Of a stretch of 64,000 nucleotides of DNA, positions 24,761 through 33,765 are shown piece after piece. The position numbers and the translations under genes are program-made. Origin of the DNA: Candidatus Cloacimonadota bacterium. GTDB lineage: Bacteria > Cloacimonadota > Cloacimonadia > JGIOTU-2. Location of the stretch: contig JAFGDR010000009.1 in NCBI GenBank assembly GCA_016932035.1, positions 1 to 64,000 of the forward strand, given 5' to 3'. The notes beneath the pieces are model-generated. The model ran no database searches, had not been told where the DNA came from, and worked only from the letters and a program-made list of their open reading frames with translations. The number at the start of each line of letters is the position of its first letter. Position 1 is the first letter of the stretch.

Positions 24761-26125
24761 ATGATTAATCCGCAAATATTCAGAGAGTATGACATACGTG
24801 GTATTGTAGATAAAGATCTGACAGATACTGCAGTAGAAAATATCGGATTAAGTTTTGGAAGCTATTTGCATGAAATGAACCTGAAAACCGTAGCACTCGG
24901 TGGTGACTGCAGATTGAGTTCGAACAGATTCAGAGCGATACTGAGTAATGCTTTGATGGAGACCGGTTGCAAAGTGATCGATGTTGGCACTGTGCCAACA
25001 CCTGTTCTGTATTATGCAATCGAAAAATTACAGACTGATGCAGGGATCATGGTAACCGGAAGTCATAATCCTCCTGATTTCAACGGATTCAAACTTTGTG
25101 TCGGCACCTTCTCTATTTATGGGAAGGAAATTCAAAAGATCAGAGAGATAATTGATGAGAGTGTCTATATTTCAGGAGAAGGATCTGTCGAACATTACGA
25201 TAGGATCATCCAGGATTACCAAGATTATGTTGTGGAACACCTTATCGTTGATAAACCTATCAAAGTCATTGTGGATTCAGGTAATGGAACTGCTGGTCCT
25301 GTTGCACCGGATATTTATCGACGTTTAGGATGCAAGGTCATTTCACTTTTTGAAGAAATGGACGGTACGTTTCCGAATCATCACCCAGATCCAACCGTGA
25401 AAGCAAATATTGAAGAGCTTATCCATAAGGTTATTGAGGAAAAAGCCGATCTTGGTATTGGGTTCGATGGTGATTCTGACCGCATCGGTGCTGTCGATGA
25501 AAATGGAGAAATTGTTTTTGGAGATCAACTTCTGATGATATTCTCCAGATCACTTCTTAAAGAACATCCAGGTGCAACGATCATTTCCGAGGTTAAGTCG
25601 TCTAAAAACTTATATGATGACATTAAGAACAACGGCGGCAATCCAATCATGTGGAAAACCGGGCACTCGCTGATAAAAGAAAAAATGCGCGAAGAACAAG
25701 CACTTCTCGGTGGCGAGATGAGCGGACATATGTTCTTTGCTGATAAATATTTTGGTTTTGATGACGCGATTTATGCTGGTGGACGATTGCTCGAGATCCT
25801 GTCTCAAACAGATAAGCATCTCAGCCAGCTTTTGTCTGATGTTCCGCCCGTATTCAATACTCCTGAGATAAGGATCGACTGCCCTGATGAGAAGAAATTT
25901 AAGATCGTTGAAGATGTAAAGCATTACTTTGAAAAGAAGCGATGCGATATAAACGATATCGATGGTATGCGTATTACTTTTGAGGATGGATGGGCACTCG
26001 TTCGGGCATCGAATACGCAACCGGTTCTCGTCCTCAGATTTGAGAGCACATCGGAAGAGCGCCTTGCTGAGATCAAGGATATGATCATGAGAAAAGTCAA
26101 GGAGTTCATCAAAGCTGCTTCCTGA
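24761..26125 (+). CDS. Phosphomannomutase/phosphoglucomutase
   Basis: 454-residue alpha-D-phosphohexomutase, interconverting hexose 1- and 6-phosphates for cell-surface sugar synthesis. All four domains are seen: the phosphoserine S101 in TGSHNPPDFNGFK, the metal loop GFDGDSDRIG at about 234, the sugar-binding loop GGEMSGHMFF and the phosphate-binding loop RASNTQPVLVLRFE. The start IFREYDIRGIV is typical of the ManB/AlgC branch. GGAGG precedes the ATG. The PTS EIIA gene follows 4 bp later. Confidence 0.93.
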   Translation: MINPQIFREYDIRGIVDKDLTDTAVENIGLSFGSYLHEMNLKTVALGGDCRLSSNRFRAILSNALMETGCKVIDVGTVPTPVLYYAIEKLQTDAGIMVTGSHNPPDFNGFKLCVGTFSIYGKEIQKIREIIDESVYISGEGSVEHYDRIIQDYQDYVVEHLIVDKPIKVIVDSGNGTAGPVAPDIYRRLGCKVISLFEEMDGTFPNHHPDPTVKANIEELIHKVIEEKADLGIGFDGDSDRIGAVDENGEIVFGDQLLMIFSRSLLKEHPGATIISEVKSSKNLYDDIKNNGGNPIMWKTGHSLIKEKMREEQALLGGEMSGHMFFADKYFGFDDAIYAGGRLLEILSQTDKHLSQLLSDVPPVFNTPEIRIDCPDEKKFKIVEDVKHYFEKKRCDINDIDGMRITFEDGWALVRASNTQPVLVLRFESTSEERLAEIKDMIMRKVKEFIKAAS

Positions 26126-26129
26126 TACC

Positions 26130-26606
26130 ATGACCGCGTTACATGAAATCTTGGTTTCAGACCTGCTTGATCCCCGAGCAATAATTCTGAATATTGATAT
26201 TACAGATAAAAAAATACTTCTTAAATTCCTTTGCAATCGTATGGCGGAAGTGTATGATGATGTTAATAGAGAAGAATTTTATCATCATATATTAAAAAGG
26301 GAACAGGACCTTTCAACCGGTATCGGCAAACACATCGCAATCCCACATGCAATTGCTCAGAATGCTTGTTCTCTTCACCTGATCTTTGCAACGCATCAAG
26401 GAATAGATTATGACTCACTCGATGGTAAGCTTGTGAATATTATTTTTATGCTTGCGATACCTGCTGATCAGAAACAAATCTACTCAACATTTCTTATGAA
26501 AATATCACAAATGATGAGCGCTGGAAATTTCAGCAATGAACTCATGAATGCAGTAAAACCAAAAGACATAATTACACTTTTTAAACAACATGAGGAGGTC
26601 TCATGA
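26130..26606 (+). CDS. Orphan PTS EIIA domain protein (PtsN/fructose type)
   Basis: 158-residue type-2 PTS EIIA domain. The phosphorylated histidine is H73 in GKHIAIPHA, with the preceding H68 also typical. No EIIB or EIIC partner, HPr or EI lies in the window, so it may serve a regulatory role like PtsN rather than sugar uptake. It is 4 bp after phosphomannomutase, and its stop overlaps the start of the giant protease gene (ATGA), so all three are probably co-transcribed. Confidence 0.85.
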   Translation: MTALHEILVSDLLDPRAIILNIDITDKKILLKFLCNRMAEVYDDVNREEFYHHILKREQDLSTGIGKHIAIPHAIAQNACSLHLIFATHQGIDYDSLDGKLVNIIFMLAIPADQKQIYSTFLMKISQMMSAGNFSNELMNAVKPKDIITLFKQHEEVS

Positions 26607-29600
26607 AAAAAATAATGTTATTTGTTACGATCGTTTTATTCTCAACGTACCTGTTTGCGGAAAAGATTACTCTCACATTCTCAATCGATGATTTTTCCTT
26701 TGAAAAACAAGGTGCGTATGACATTGTAAATCCACCTCTTAACAATGATTATATCTTTACAAACATTCCGGGTCATCCTCAACTTCCTTTGAAGATAATT
26801 ACACTCTCACTGCCCCAAAACCAACAGATTGGTGATGTAAAGATCATGAATGCCGAGTCTCAAAAAGTTAACGGGAAATTCACTATTTATCCAGTGCAAA
26901 AACCAAAAGTACTTTCAGATGATTCACCTGTGGAATTTGTTCAAACCGATCCTTTAATTTATGGAAAAAGCAGTTCATATCCTGCTGAAATAGTTCGGCA
27001 GACAAAATCAGGATTTCTATCCGGATTTCATCTGGGCTCATTACTCGTTAGTCCTTTCCAATATAATCCAATAACGAAGGAGCTTGTATTCATACAAGAA
27101 ATAGAGATAGAATATGAATTGACAGAAATGAAAAATAAAGGTATCGAGATCAATAAGAGAAGTGATGCAAGCCAGCAATATCTAAACAACGAGATCAGCA
27201 AACTTGTGTTCAATCCAAAAGATGTATGTGAACCAGAGATTGTGCACAAAGGATTAAGAGATGAAGTGTATGAATATGTGATCATAACCAATGATGATTT
27301 CGTCGATCAATTCCAACCATTAGCTGACTGGAAAACCCAAAAGGGAATGCGAACCTTGCTTGTGAACACCACGTACATTTTTAGCAACTATGATGGAGTT
27401 GATACTGCTGAAAAGGTGAGAAATTTTATAAAAGATTATTATCAAAATCATGGCACGATATGGGTGTTGCTTGGTGGAGATACGAATTACGTGCCGTATC
27501 GGGTTGCCTTTGCCTTTGACTGCGAGTACAGCTCTTACTCGGATAACTTTCTTCCCTGTGATCTCTATTTTTCCGACCTTGATGGCACATGGAATGATAA
27601 TGGAAACGATATATGGGGAGAGCTTGAGGATAATGTCGATATGTATCCTGATGTGTTCGTAGGTCGGGCATCGGTTGAAACAACGATAGAAGCAACAGCA
27701 TTTGTAGATAAAATATTGACCTATGAAAAAAATCCTCCTGTTGGATATCAGACCGACATGATGTTCCTTGCCCAAGTATTATGGAACGATCCATATACCG
27801 ATTCCGGAGTCAGCAAAAATTTTATTGATAATGCCTATGTACCGGATCAGTTCGATTCTATAACAAAATTATATCAATCACTTGGGAATACATCACATGA
27901 TATTGTCGTAGATAGTCTTAATGCAGGTCAGCATATTGTAAATCATTGTGGTCATGCATGGTATGGATCGATGTCTCTCGGAAATGGTTCACTAAGTAAT
28001 AGTACTATGGACAATCTTATAAATTCACCTGCCTTCTCGATCTGGTACACGATAGGGTGCTGGCCTGCTGCGTTTGATTATAATTGTATAGCAGAACATT
28101 GGATAAATAATCCAAATGGTGGTGGAGTTGCTTTTATTGGTAATTCGAGGTATGGATGGGGAAGCCCGGGAAATCCCCTTTATGGTTATTCTGATACCTT
28201 CGATCAGGAGTTCTTTAAACAACTTTTCCAGGAAGGGATCCAGAATATTGGTATGACCATGGGACTTGCAAAGTCTGTTTATGTACCATTTTCGAGGAAT
28301 GAGAATGTGTTCCGCTGGTGTGAGTATGAGATTAATCTCCTCGGTGAACCGGAGATGAATATCTGGACTGATGTGCCTGAGATACTGACAGTAACCTATC
28401 CTGATAGTGTTACGATTGGCACCTGCGATGTACAGGTTAGTGTGTATGACGGAGTTCAACCTATGCACAATGCGCTTGTGTGTTTCATGCAGGGCGATGA
28501 TGTCTATCAGACCGGTTACACAAATCTGCAAGGAAGTGTAAATCTTACAATTACAACCGGTACTATTCTTGATGACCTTCTATTGACAGTAACTGCACAG
28601 AATTTCTTGCCCTATCAGGATACAATAAAAATTATTTCAGACCAGCCGTATGTTCTGATAGATTCCTATACTACCAACAATTCTATTGACGGTTATGTTG
28701 TACCTGGTGCAACAATCTCGGTGGATGCAGGTTTTCATAACTTCGGGCAGATGCCTGCTGATAACCTTGAATGTATTTTGCAATCGAATAGTGATCTTAT
28801 TACTTTTATAGATAATACCCATTCGATCGCGCATATCGATCCTAAAACAGCACTATTCCAGGAAAATATTTTTTCCTTTACTGTATCATCAGATATTGAG
28901 AATGAAGAGGTTGTAGAACTTTCATATACTATCTCTGACAACTCTAAAGCACTATGGGTTGGTACGTTACCAATAACAGGTGCAATGCCGATATTTGAAT
29001 ATATTTATCATCAGGTTGATGATTCAGTTAATGGAAATGGAAACAATATTCCAGAACCGAGTGAGCAGATTGATATCGAGCTTATCGTAAAAAACACAGG
29101 ACTTTCTCAATCATTCGATACACAACTTTCTCTTTCCTCGAATAGCCCGTGTGTGAATATACCCTATTGCATCTGGGATGTTGGCGATGTGCCTGCAGGA
29201 CAGTGTACAGAAAGCACAGTTACATTAATGATAAACAGTTCTTGCATTCCACCTGAATTTGCAGATATAGAACTCGCGTTTATAGATAGTCTGGGATTTA
29301 CATGTGTCGATTCATTTACCCTCACAATTGGGGAAACAGGATTCTCCGATGATGTGGAATCCGGAGATGATAAATGGACACATTGGGGGATCGAAGACCT
29401 CTGGCATCTTACAGAACGGAAATCAGTTTCAGGCACCTATAGCTGGTATTGCGGGATCGAAGATTCTGTCTATTATCCCGATGATGTCGACGAAACACTC
29501 GAATCCATACCTTTTACGATCGGAACCAGTCCTGCACTATCATTCTGGAGCTGGAATGAATTTACAAATTACGGTGTGGATGGATTTTACGTTGAGATAT

Positions 29601-31756
29601 TTAACGGCACAGATTGGATTATTCTTGATTTCATTGGAAGCGGGGGAGCGCTGCCTGTGCTCACGACAAAAAATGGATGGCTCGAATATATCTATGATCT
29701 TTCAAATATTCCTCCAGGAACCGAATCTAAAATCCGTTTTAAGTTCATAAGCGATGATGAAGATGTTGCTGAGGGTGTGTATGTCGATGATGTTATTGTA
29801 TATACGGATGACTGTCCTATACATGTTGATTTCATTGCAGATAAATTCTATGGTAAAGAGCCGGTAACAGTTAATTTCTACGATCATACTTATACAGAAA
29901 CCGGTCCAATAACTTCGTGGAATTGGGATTTCGGTGATGGTGAGTTTTCGAATGAAATGAACCCTCAACATGTCTTCAACGAAGATGGACTTTTTGCGAT
30001 AACATTACAGGTTTCCGATCAGTTTGGAATATATTCCTCGACAATGAAAGCAGATTTTATTCACGTTCGACCGGATACGACAAAGACAGTATATGTTAAT
30101 CAAGATGGGACCGGTGATTTCACAAACCTTTCAGAAGCATTTGATGCACTTAATGCTGGTGATAGTATTATTGTAGCAGATGGAATATATGGCGGTGTAC
30201 TGAATACAGATCTGGTCATTCCAAACAATAATATCACAATTTGTTCAGAAAACGGATATGAAAACTGTATCATCGATGGGGGAGATGCTCAGACGGCATT
30301 CATGTGCGGTTTTAAAGAAGGTATCACGATTGCAGGTTTGACCTTCTCTTCATGCTCACACAGCAGCTACGGTGGAGCGCTCAGCACGAACGGTTCAGTA
30401 ACAATTTTGGATTGTTATTTTGATGAATGCTCTTCAGATTTGGATGGAGGTGCGATGTGGTCTGTGGGCGGGACATCACTGCAGATTGAAAATTGTATAT
30501 TTGAAAATTGCAATGCTGACAATGGGGGCGCAGTATATATTGAACTTCTCGAACAAGTTGCATTGCATAATAATGAGTTCTCATCGTGTCAGAGTAATGA
30601 CGATTCAGGAGGAGCACTCTATATGAATGTCATCAATACCCTTGATATCAATTCTTGTGATTTTAATCAATGCAGTGCTCTAACTCCGGGTGAAGGTGGT
30701 GCAATCCTCACAAAAGACGTATATGCAATGCAGATAAAAAAATCCCATTTCAGCGAATGCGAATCTGTTATTAGCGGAGGAGCTTTGCAAACCGAAGATT
30801 GCCAAGACGTTTTGATCGATTCATGCTCTTTCATGTATAATGAATCGGCAAGCGGTGGTGCGATCAAATTCGAGGATTCTTCTGTAGATATTACGCATTG
30901 TGAATTTGGTTTTAATGATGCGACCATCGGTGCAGGATGTTACATTGTAGGCGGTTGCTTGGTCATGATAGATAACAGTCTCTTTTATGAAAATTCGAGT
31001 ACAAACATTCAGTCAAAAGGTGGCGCATTGTATGTAAATGATTGTATTGTTGCAGTAATAAATTCTACGATTGCGAATAATAGCGTGAATACTCAGGCTG
31101 GTGGGATCAGTCATCTCGGTACTCGCGGGATGTCGATATACAATACGATATTATGGGACAATCATCCACTCAATATATGGGCTGTTGACTCAACAAAGAT
31201 AAATATAGCATTTTCAGATATGACGACTCCATGGACCGGGACAGGCAATATATCACAAGATCCATTATTTCAAAACATTTCATCACAGAATTATCATCTT
31301 AATGAACTCTCTCCTTGTATCGATACGGGTAATAATAGTTTTGTGCAAGCAGAAACCGATCTTGATGCACATATGAGGATTTGGGATGGCTCTGGCATTG
31401 GTGAAGCAATCGTCGATATGGGATGCTATGAATATGGGTCACCAATTTATGATATCGATCCTCAAATCCCTGACCAGACAACAGCATTCCTGTTAAAAAG
31501 TTTCCCAAATCCGTTTAAGGCTCAAACTCAGATAAGCTTTTACGTACCTCAGTTGGAGCAATGTTCAATTGAAATCTATAATATCAAAGGACAGAAGGTT
31601 GCCACTGTACTCGATGAAGAAAAAGCAGCTGGACTTCACACGACAAGCTGGGATGGTAAAAATTATCAAAACAGAGAAGTAGCAAACGGAATATATTTCT
31701 ATGTATTAAATGCAGGGAACAAAAGAGAAGTAAAAAAACTCATTTTGATGAGATAA
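26603..31756 (+). CDS. Giant secreted protein: C25 gingipain-like protease, PKD domain, beta-helix and sorting domain
   Basis: 1717 residues. Signal peptide MKKIMLFVTIVLFSTYLFA; propeptide-like region to about 215; C25 cysteine peptidase to about 600 with catalytic His451 in NHCGHAW and Cys486 in TIGCWPAAFD, spaced like gingipain R. Then Ig-like domains, an immune-inhibitor-A-like or MAM-like jellyroll at about 915-1070 (DDVESGDDKWTHWG...), a PKD domain with WNWDFGDGEFSNEMNPQHVF at about 1100-1150, a right-handed beta-helix at about 1160-1610 with Cys-rich coils, and a T9SS sorting domain (SFPNPFKAQTQI...) at the end. Predicted extracellular or cell-surface protein degrader. ATGA overlap with the EIIA gene. 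Confidence 0.9.
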   Translation: MKKIMLFVTIVLFSTYLFAEKITLTFSIDDFSFEKQGAYDIVNPPLNNDYIFTNIPGHPQLPLKIITLSLPQNQQIGDVKIMNAESQKVNGKFTIYPVQKPKVLSDDSPVEFVQTDPLIYGKSSSYPAEIVRQTKSGFLSGFHLGSLLVSPFQYNPITKELVFIQEIEIEYELTEMKNKGIEINKRSDASQQYLNNEISKLVFNPKDVCEPEIVHKGLRDEVYEYVIITNDDFVDQFQPLADWKTQKGMRTLLVNTTYIFSNYDGVDTAEKVRNFIKDYYQNHGTIWVLLGGDTNYVPYRVAFAFDCEYSSYSDNFLPCDLYFSDLDGTWNDNGNDIWGELEDNVDMYPDVFVGRASVETTIEATAFVDKILTYEKNPPVGYQTDMMFLAQVLWNDPYTDSGVSKNFIDNAYVPDQFDSITKLYQSLGNTSHDIVVDSLNAGQHIVNHCGHAWYGSMSLGNGSLSNSTMDNLINSPAFSIWYTIGCWPAAFDYNCIAEHWINNPNGGGVAFIGNSRYGWGSPGNPLYGYSDTFDQEFFKQLFQEGIQNIGMTMGLAKSVYVPFSRNENVFRWCEYEINLLGEPEMNIWTDVPEILTVTYPDSVTIGTCDVQVSVYDGVQPMHNALVCFMQGDDVYQTGYTNLQGSVNLTITTGTILDDLLLTVTAQNFLPYQDTIKIISDQPYVLIDSYTTNNSIDGYVVPGATISVDAGFHNFGQMPADNLECILQSNSDLITFIDNTHSIAHIDPKTALFQENIFSFTVSSDIENEEVVELSYTISDNSKALWVGTLPITGAMPIFEYIYHQVDDSVNGNGNNIPEPSEQIDIELIVKNTGLSQSFDTQLSLSSNSPCVNIPYCIWDVGDVPAGQCTESTVTLMINSSCIPPEFADIELAFIDSLGFTCVDSFTLTIGETGFSDDVESGDDKWTHWGIEDLWHLTERKSVSGTYSWYCGIEDSVYYPDDVDETLESIPFTIGTSPALSFWSWNEFTNYGVDGFYVEIFNGTDWIILDFIGSGGALPVLTTKNGWLEYIYDLSNIPPGTESKIRFKFISDDEDVAEGVYVDDVIVYTDDCPIHVDFIADKFYGKEPVTVNFYDHTYTETGPITSWNWDFGDGEFSNEMNPQHVFNEDGLFAITLQVSDQFGIYSSTMKADFIHVRPDTTKTVYVNQDGTGDFTNLSEAFDALNAGDSIIVADGIYGGVLNTDLVIPNNNITICSENGYENCIIDGGDAQTAFMCGFKEGITIAGLTFSSCSHSSYGGALSTNGSVTILDCYFDECSSDLDGGAMWSVGGTSLQIENCIFENCNADNGGAVYIELLEQVALHNNEFSSCQSNDDSGGALYMNVINTLDINSCDFNQCSALTPGEGGAILTKDVYAMQIKKSHFSECESVISGGALQTEDCQDVLIDSCSFMYNESASGGAIKFEDSSVDITHCEFGFNDATIGAGCYIVGGCLVMIDNSLFYENSSTNIQSKGGALYVNDCIVAVINSTIANNSVNTQAGGISHLGTRGMSIYNTILWDNHPLNIWAVDSTKINIAFSDMTTPWTGTGNISQDPLFQNISSQNYHLNELSPCIDTGNNSFVQAETDLDAHMRIWDGSGIGEAIVDMGCYEYGSPIYDIDPQIPDQTTAFLLKSFPNPFKAQTQISFYVPQLEQCSIEIYNIKGQKVATVLDEEKAAGLHTTSWDGKNYQNREVANGIYFYVLNAGNKREVKKLILMR

Positions 31757-31777
31757 AGAATAGCAACAATTATATTT

Positions 31778-31805
31778 ATAGGGGCTGAATATATTCAGCC
31801 CCTAT
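31778..31805. terminator. Bidirectional terminator between the C25 protease and Cache genes
   Basis: ATAGGGGCTGAAT at 31778-31790 pairs perfectly with ATTCAGCCCCTAT at 31793-31805. It lies between the convergent 3' ends at 31756 and 31824. The stem's GGCTGAA/TTCAGCC core also occurs in the palindrome at 32887. Confidence 0.75.
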
Positions 31806-31823
31806 TATATCAAAAGAATATGT

Positions 31824-32723
31824 TTAATCCAAATACACACCCACACCAACGATAAGAGTTTCACCATCAACTTCTACCTGTTTTATATATGATGATTTTT
31901 CTGATACCTTGTCTTCACCGGGTTTATTCCAAAAATAATCTACCCATCCGCATCCCTTTTCATTTCCAACTTCAATCATTTCTCGTATGAAATATTTACC
32001 TTCTTCATCCTGAGTATCATAAAGATTTGTTCCATCAAGTTCAGGATGCACGAGCAATGTTCCTTCATTATCGAGGACAAAAACATAATTATCGTTGAAA
32101 ATAAATTCGGAAGTTGGATCTCTTAATTCATCAAAAGCTGCTATACCTTCTCCTTCAATCATATCAGCTGCTTCGTTCACTTGATCCACAACAAATGCTC
32201 GTTCCATTTTCATGTTGTAAAGACCGCATCCGACAATGTATTTTATTCCAGAAGGTGCGACTGCTGAACAAACATAGGTTGTTTTCCAGGTTGGATCGTA
32301 TTGATCTTCATCCTGACCGGGAACCTTCCATAAATAATACGACCATCCTGCGCTGTCACCGTTTGCTACTTCGCGAATAAACCATTTGATAAAAGGTTTT
32401 CCATTTACGTCAGTTAGTTCCATTACATTGGTGCCGACTAACGCAGCATTCGCATGAGCATATACCATTCCTTCAGGATCGATAGTGAAGATGTACTTAT
32501 CATCGTGACGCCATTTGGAATCCTGTACTGCAAAATCGGTAAATGCATCTTCGCCTTTTTCTTCGATCAATGCAGCGGCATCATTCACGAGCTGTACTAA
32601 CTGTTGTGTTTCTTCATACTGATATTCTGCATCTTGAGCATACAACGCAACACTAAAAATGAGAATACTTATTAAAATACAAAATGATCGTATAAACTGT
32701 ATGAAGTTCTTTTGTTTTTTCAT
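31824..32723 (-). CDS. Secreted protein with two tandem single-Cache domains
   Basis: About 299 residues. MKKQKNFIQF then a hydrophobic run and SVALYAQ give a signal peptide. Two repeats of a Cache_2-like sensor domain follow, each with 'LV..AA..IEE.GE.AF.....' helix, a 'Y.F..D.EG....H....L.GTN' strand block and 'GW..Y.W.KPG......K..Y...V......VG.G.Y'. Cache domains bind small ligands outside the membrane, usually as part of receptors. Here there is no membrane anchor or signalling domain, so it may be a soluble binding protein. AGGAG precedes the ATG at 32723, which is preferred over 32789. Confidence 0.82.
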   Translation of the reverse strand: MKKQKNFIQFIRSFCILISILIFSVALYAQDAEYQYEETQQLVQLVNDAAALIEEKGEDAFTDFAVQDSKWRHDDKYIFTIDPEGMVYAHANAALVGTNVMELTDVNGKPFIKWFIREVANGDSAGWSYYLWKVPGQDEDQYDPTWKTTYVCSAVAPSGIKYIVGCGLYNMKMERAFVVDQVNEAADMIEGEGIAAFDELRDPTSEFIFNDNYVFVLDNEGTLLVHPELDGTNLYDTQDEEGKYFIREMIEVGNEKGCGWVDYFWNKPGEDKVSEKSSYIKQVEVDGETLIVGVGVYLD

Positions 32724-32783
32724 TTTTGCTCCTAGCTTTATATTTTGATAATTCTCAGAAATTAGGGAATTCAAGATATTATC

Positions 32784-32789
32784 CGTCAA
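32784..32789 (-). promoter_or_regulatory. TTGACG box upstream of the Cache gene
   Basis: Minus-strand TTGACG lies about 65 nt before the start codon at 32723, followed by GATAATATC. Confidence 0.35.
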
Positions 32790-32886
32790 TATTTATATAT
32801 CTTACTATTTTCGATTGGCTAAAATGATATTTATGTTATGACAGATTCAATGGAAAACTTGTGACTCAAAAAATAATATTTTGTGA

Positions 32887-32906
32887 TGGCTGAACATGTT
32901 CAGCCA
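32887..32906. repeat. Perfect 20-bp palindrome
   Basis: TGGCTGAACATGTTCAGCCA is a perfect self-complementary sequence. Its GGCTGAA...TTCAGCC core matches the hairpin at 31778-31805 on the other side of the Cache gene. Confidence 0.7.
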
Positions 32907-32912
32907 CTTCTT

Positions 32913-32946
32913 CATTGGTCATTGGATATTGAGTATTGGATATTGT
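32913..32946. repeat. TTGGATATTG-type interspersed repeat
   Basis: CATTGGTCATTGGATATTGA followed by GTATTGGATATTG. Same family as 15437, 59596 and 59802. Lies just before the natA-like promoter region. Confidence 0.65.
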
Positions 32947-32952
32947 TTTTCC

Positions 32953-32958
32953 TTGACG
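32953..32958 (+). promoter_or_regulatory. TTGACG box upstream of the natA-like gene
   Basis: TTGACG begins 63 nt before the ATG at 33016, just beyond the interspersed repeat. Confidence 0.35.
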
Positions 32959-33015
32959 CAAAATTGAAGCATTTGCTCCTTTACAATAAATGAATATTAT
33001 CCAACAGGAGGTCTG

Positions 33016-33765
33016 ATGATCATTATTCATGACCTGAAAAAGGTCTTTGAAAACAAAAAGAAGGGATCAGTCTCGTACAAGGAAGCTCTTAAGGGTATCA
33101 GCTTTGTATGCAAACCGGGTGAGATCTATGGTTTACTCGGTCCAAACGGTGCCGGTAAGACAACCACACTACGGTGTATATCGACACTCATTAAGCCAAC
33201 GTCAGGTACAATTACAGTGAATGATTATGACGTACAGAAGGACGATAAGAGAGTCCGATCGATCATTGGTTTTTTGACGAGTGATATGAAACTCGACGGC
33301 TTCTTTACACCGGATTATATGATGGATTATTTTGGTCGCTTGAACAAGATGACTCCCGAAGCAATAGCAGAACGGAAAGAAGTTCTTGTAAAAGAGCTGC
33401 ACATGGAGGAGTTCAGGTATAAGAAGATCGATAAGCTCTCTACCGGCATGAAACAGAAAACATCGATTGCAATCAGTCTTATTCATAATCCTGATGTCAT
33501 TATTTTTGATGAGCCGACTAATGGTTTGGATGTCATCACAGCAAAAAATGTTACTGATTTCCTCATCAAATATGCTAAAGAAGGAAAGACTGTGCTGATA
33601 TCCACTCATATTATGAGTGTAGCTGAACAGATCTGCGATAAGATCGGGATCCTCATCGATGGCTTGATAAAAGAAGATGGAACGCTTCAGGAGATCATAA
33701 CTGAGAACAAAGCACGTAATCTCGAAGATGTGTTCTTTAAGTATCTGGAGGTGCAGGATGTTTAG
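33016..33765 (+). CDS. ABC transporter ATP-binding protein, NatA type
   Basis: 249-residue ATPase. Walker A GPNGAGKTT at about 42-50, signature LSTGMKQKT near 141 and Walker B VIIFDEPTNGLD near 160. The signature LSTGMKQK and the C-terminal ENKARNLEDVFFKYLE are typical of NatA, the ATPase of the Na+ exporter NatAB and related ABC-2 exporters. AGGAGG lies before the ATG. Overlaps the permease gene by 8 nt. Followed by tldD/tldE-like genes in the same direction. Confidence 0.9.
   Translation: MIIIHDLKKVFENKKKGSVSYKEALKGISFVCKPGEIYGLLGPNGAGKTTTLRCISTLIKPTSGTITVNDYDVQKDDKRVRSIIGFLTSDMKLDGFFTPDYMMDYFGRLNKMTPEAIAERKEVLVKELHMEEFRYKKIDKLSTGMKQKTSIAISLIHNPDVIIFDEPTNGLDVITAKNVTDFLIKYAKEGKTVLISTHIMSVAEQICDKIGILIDGLIKEDGTLQEIITENKARNLEDVFFKYLEVQDV

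Noticed and set aside
27320-28531. Several minus-strand open frames of 120-170 codons inside the C25 protease gene
   Set aside because: The plus strand codes for a continuous, multi-domain protein; the antisense frames lack ribosome-binding sites and recognisable motifs.
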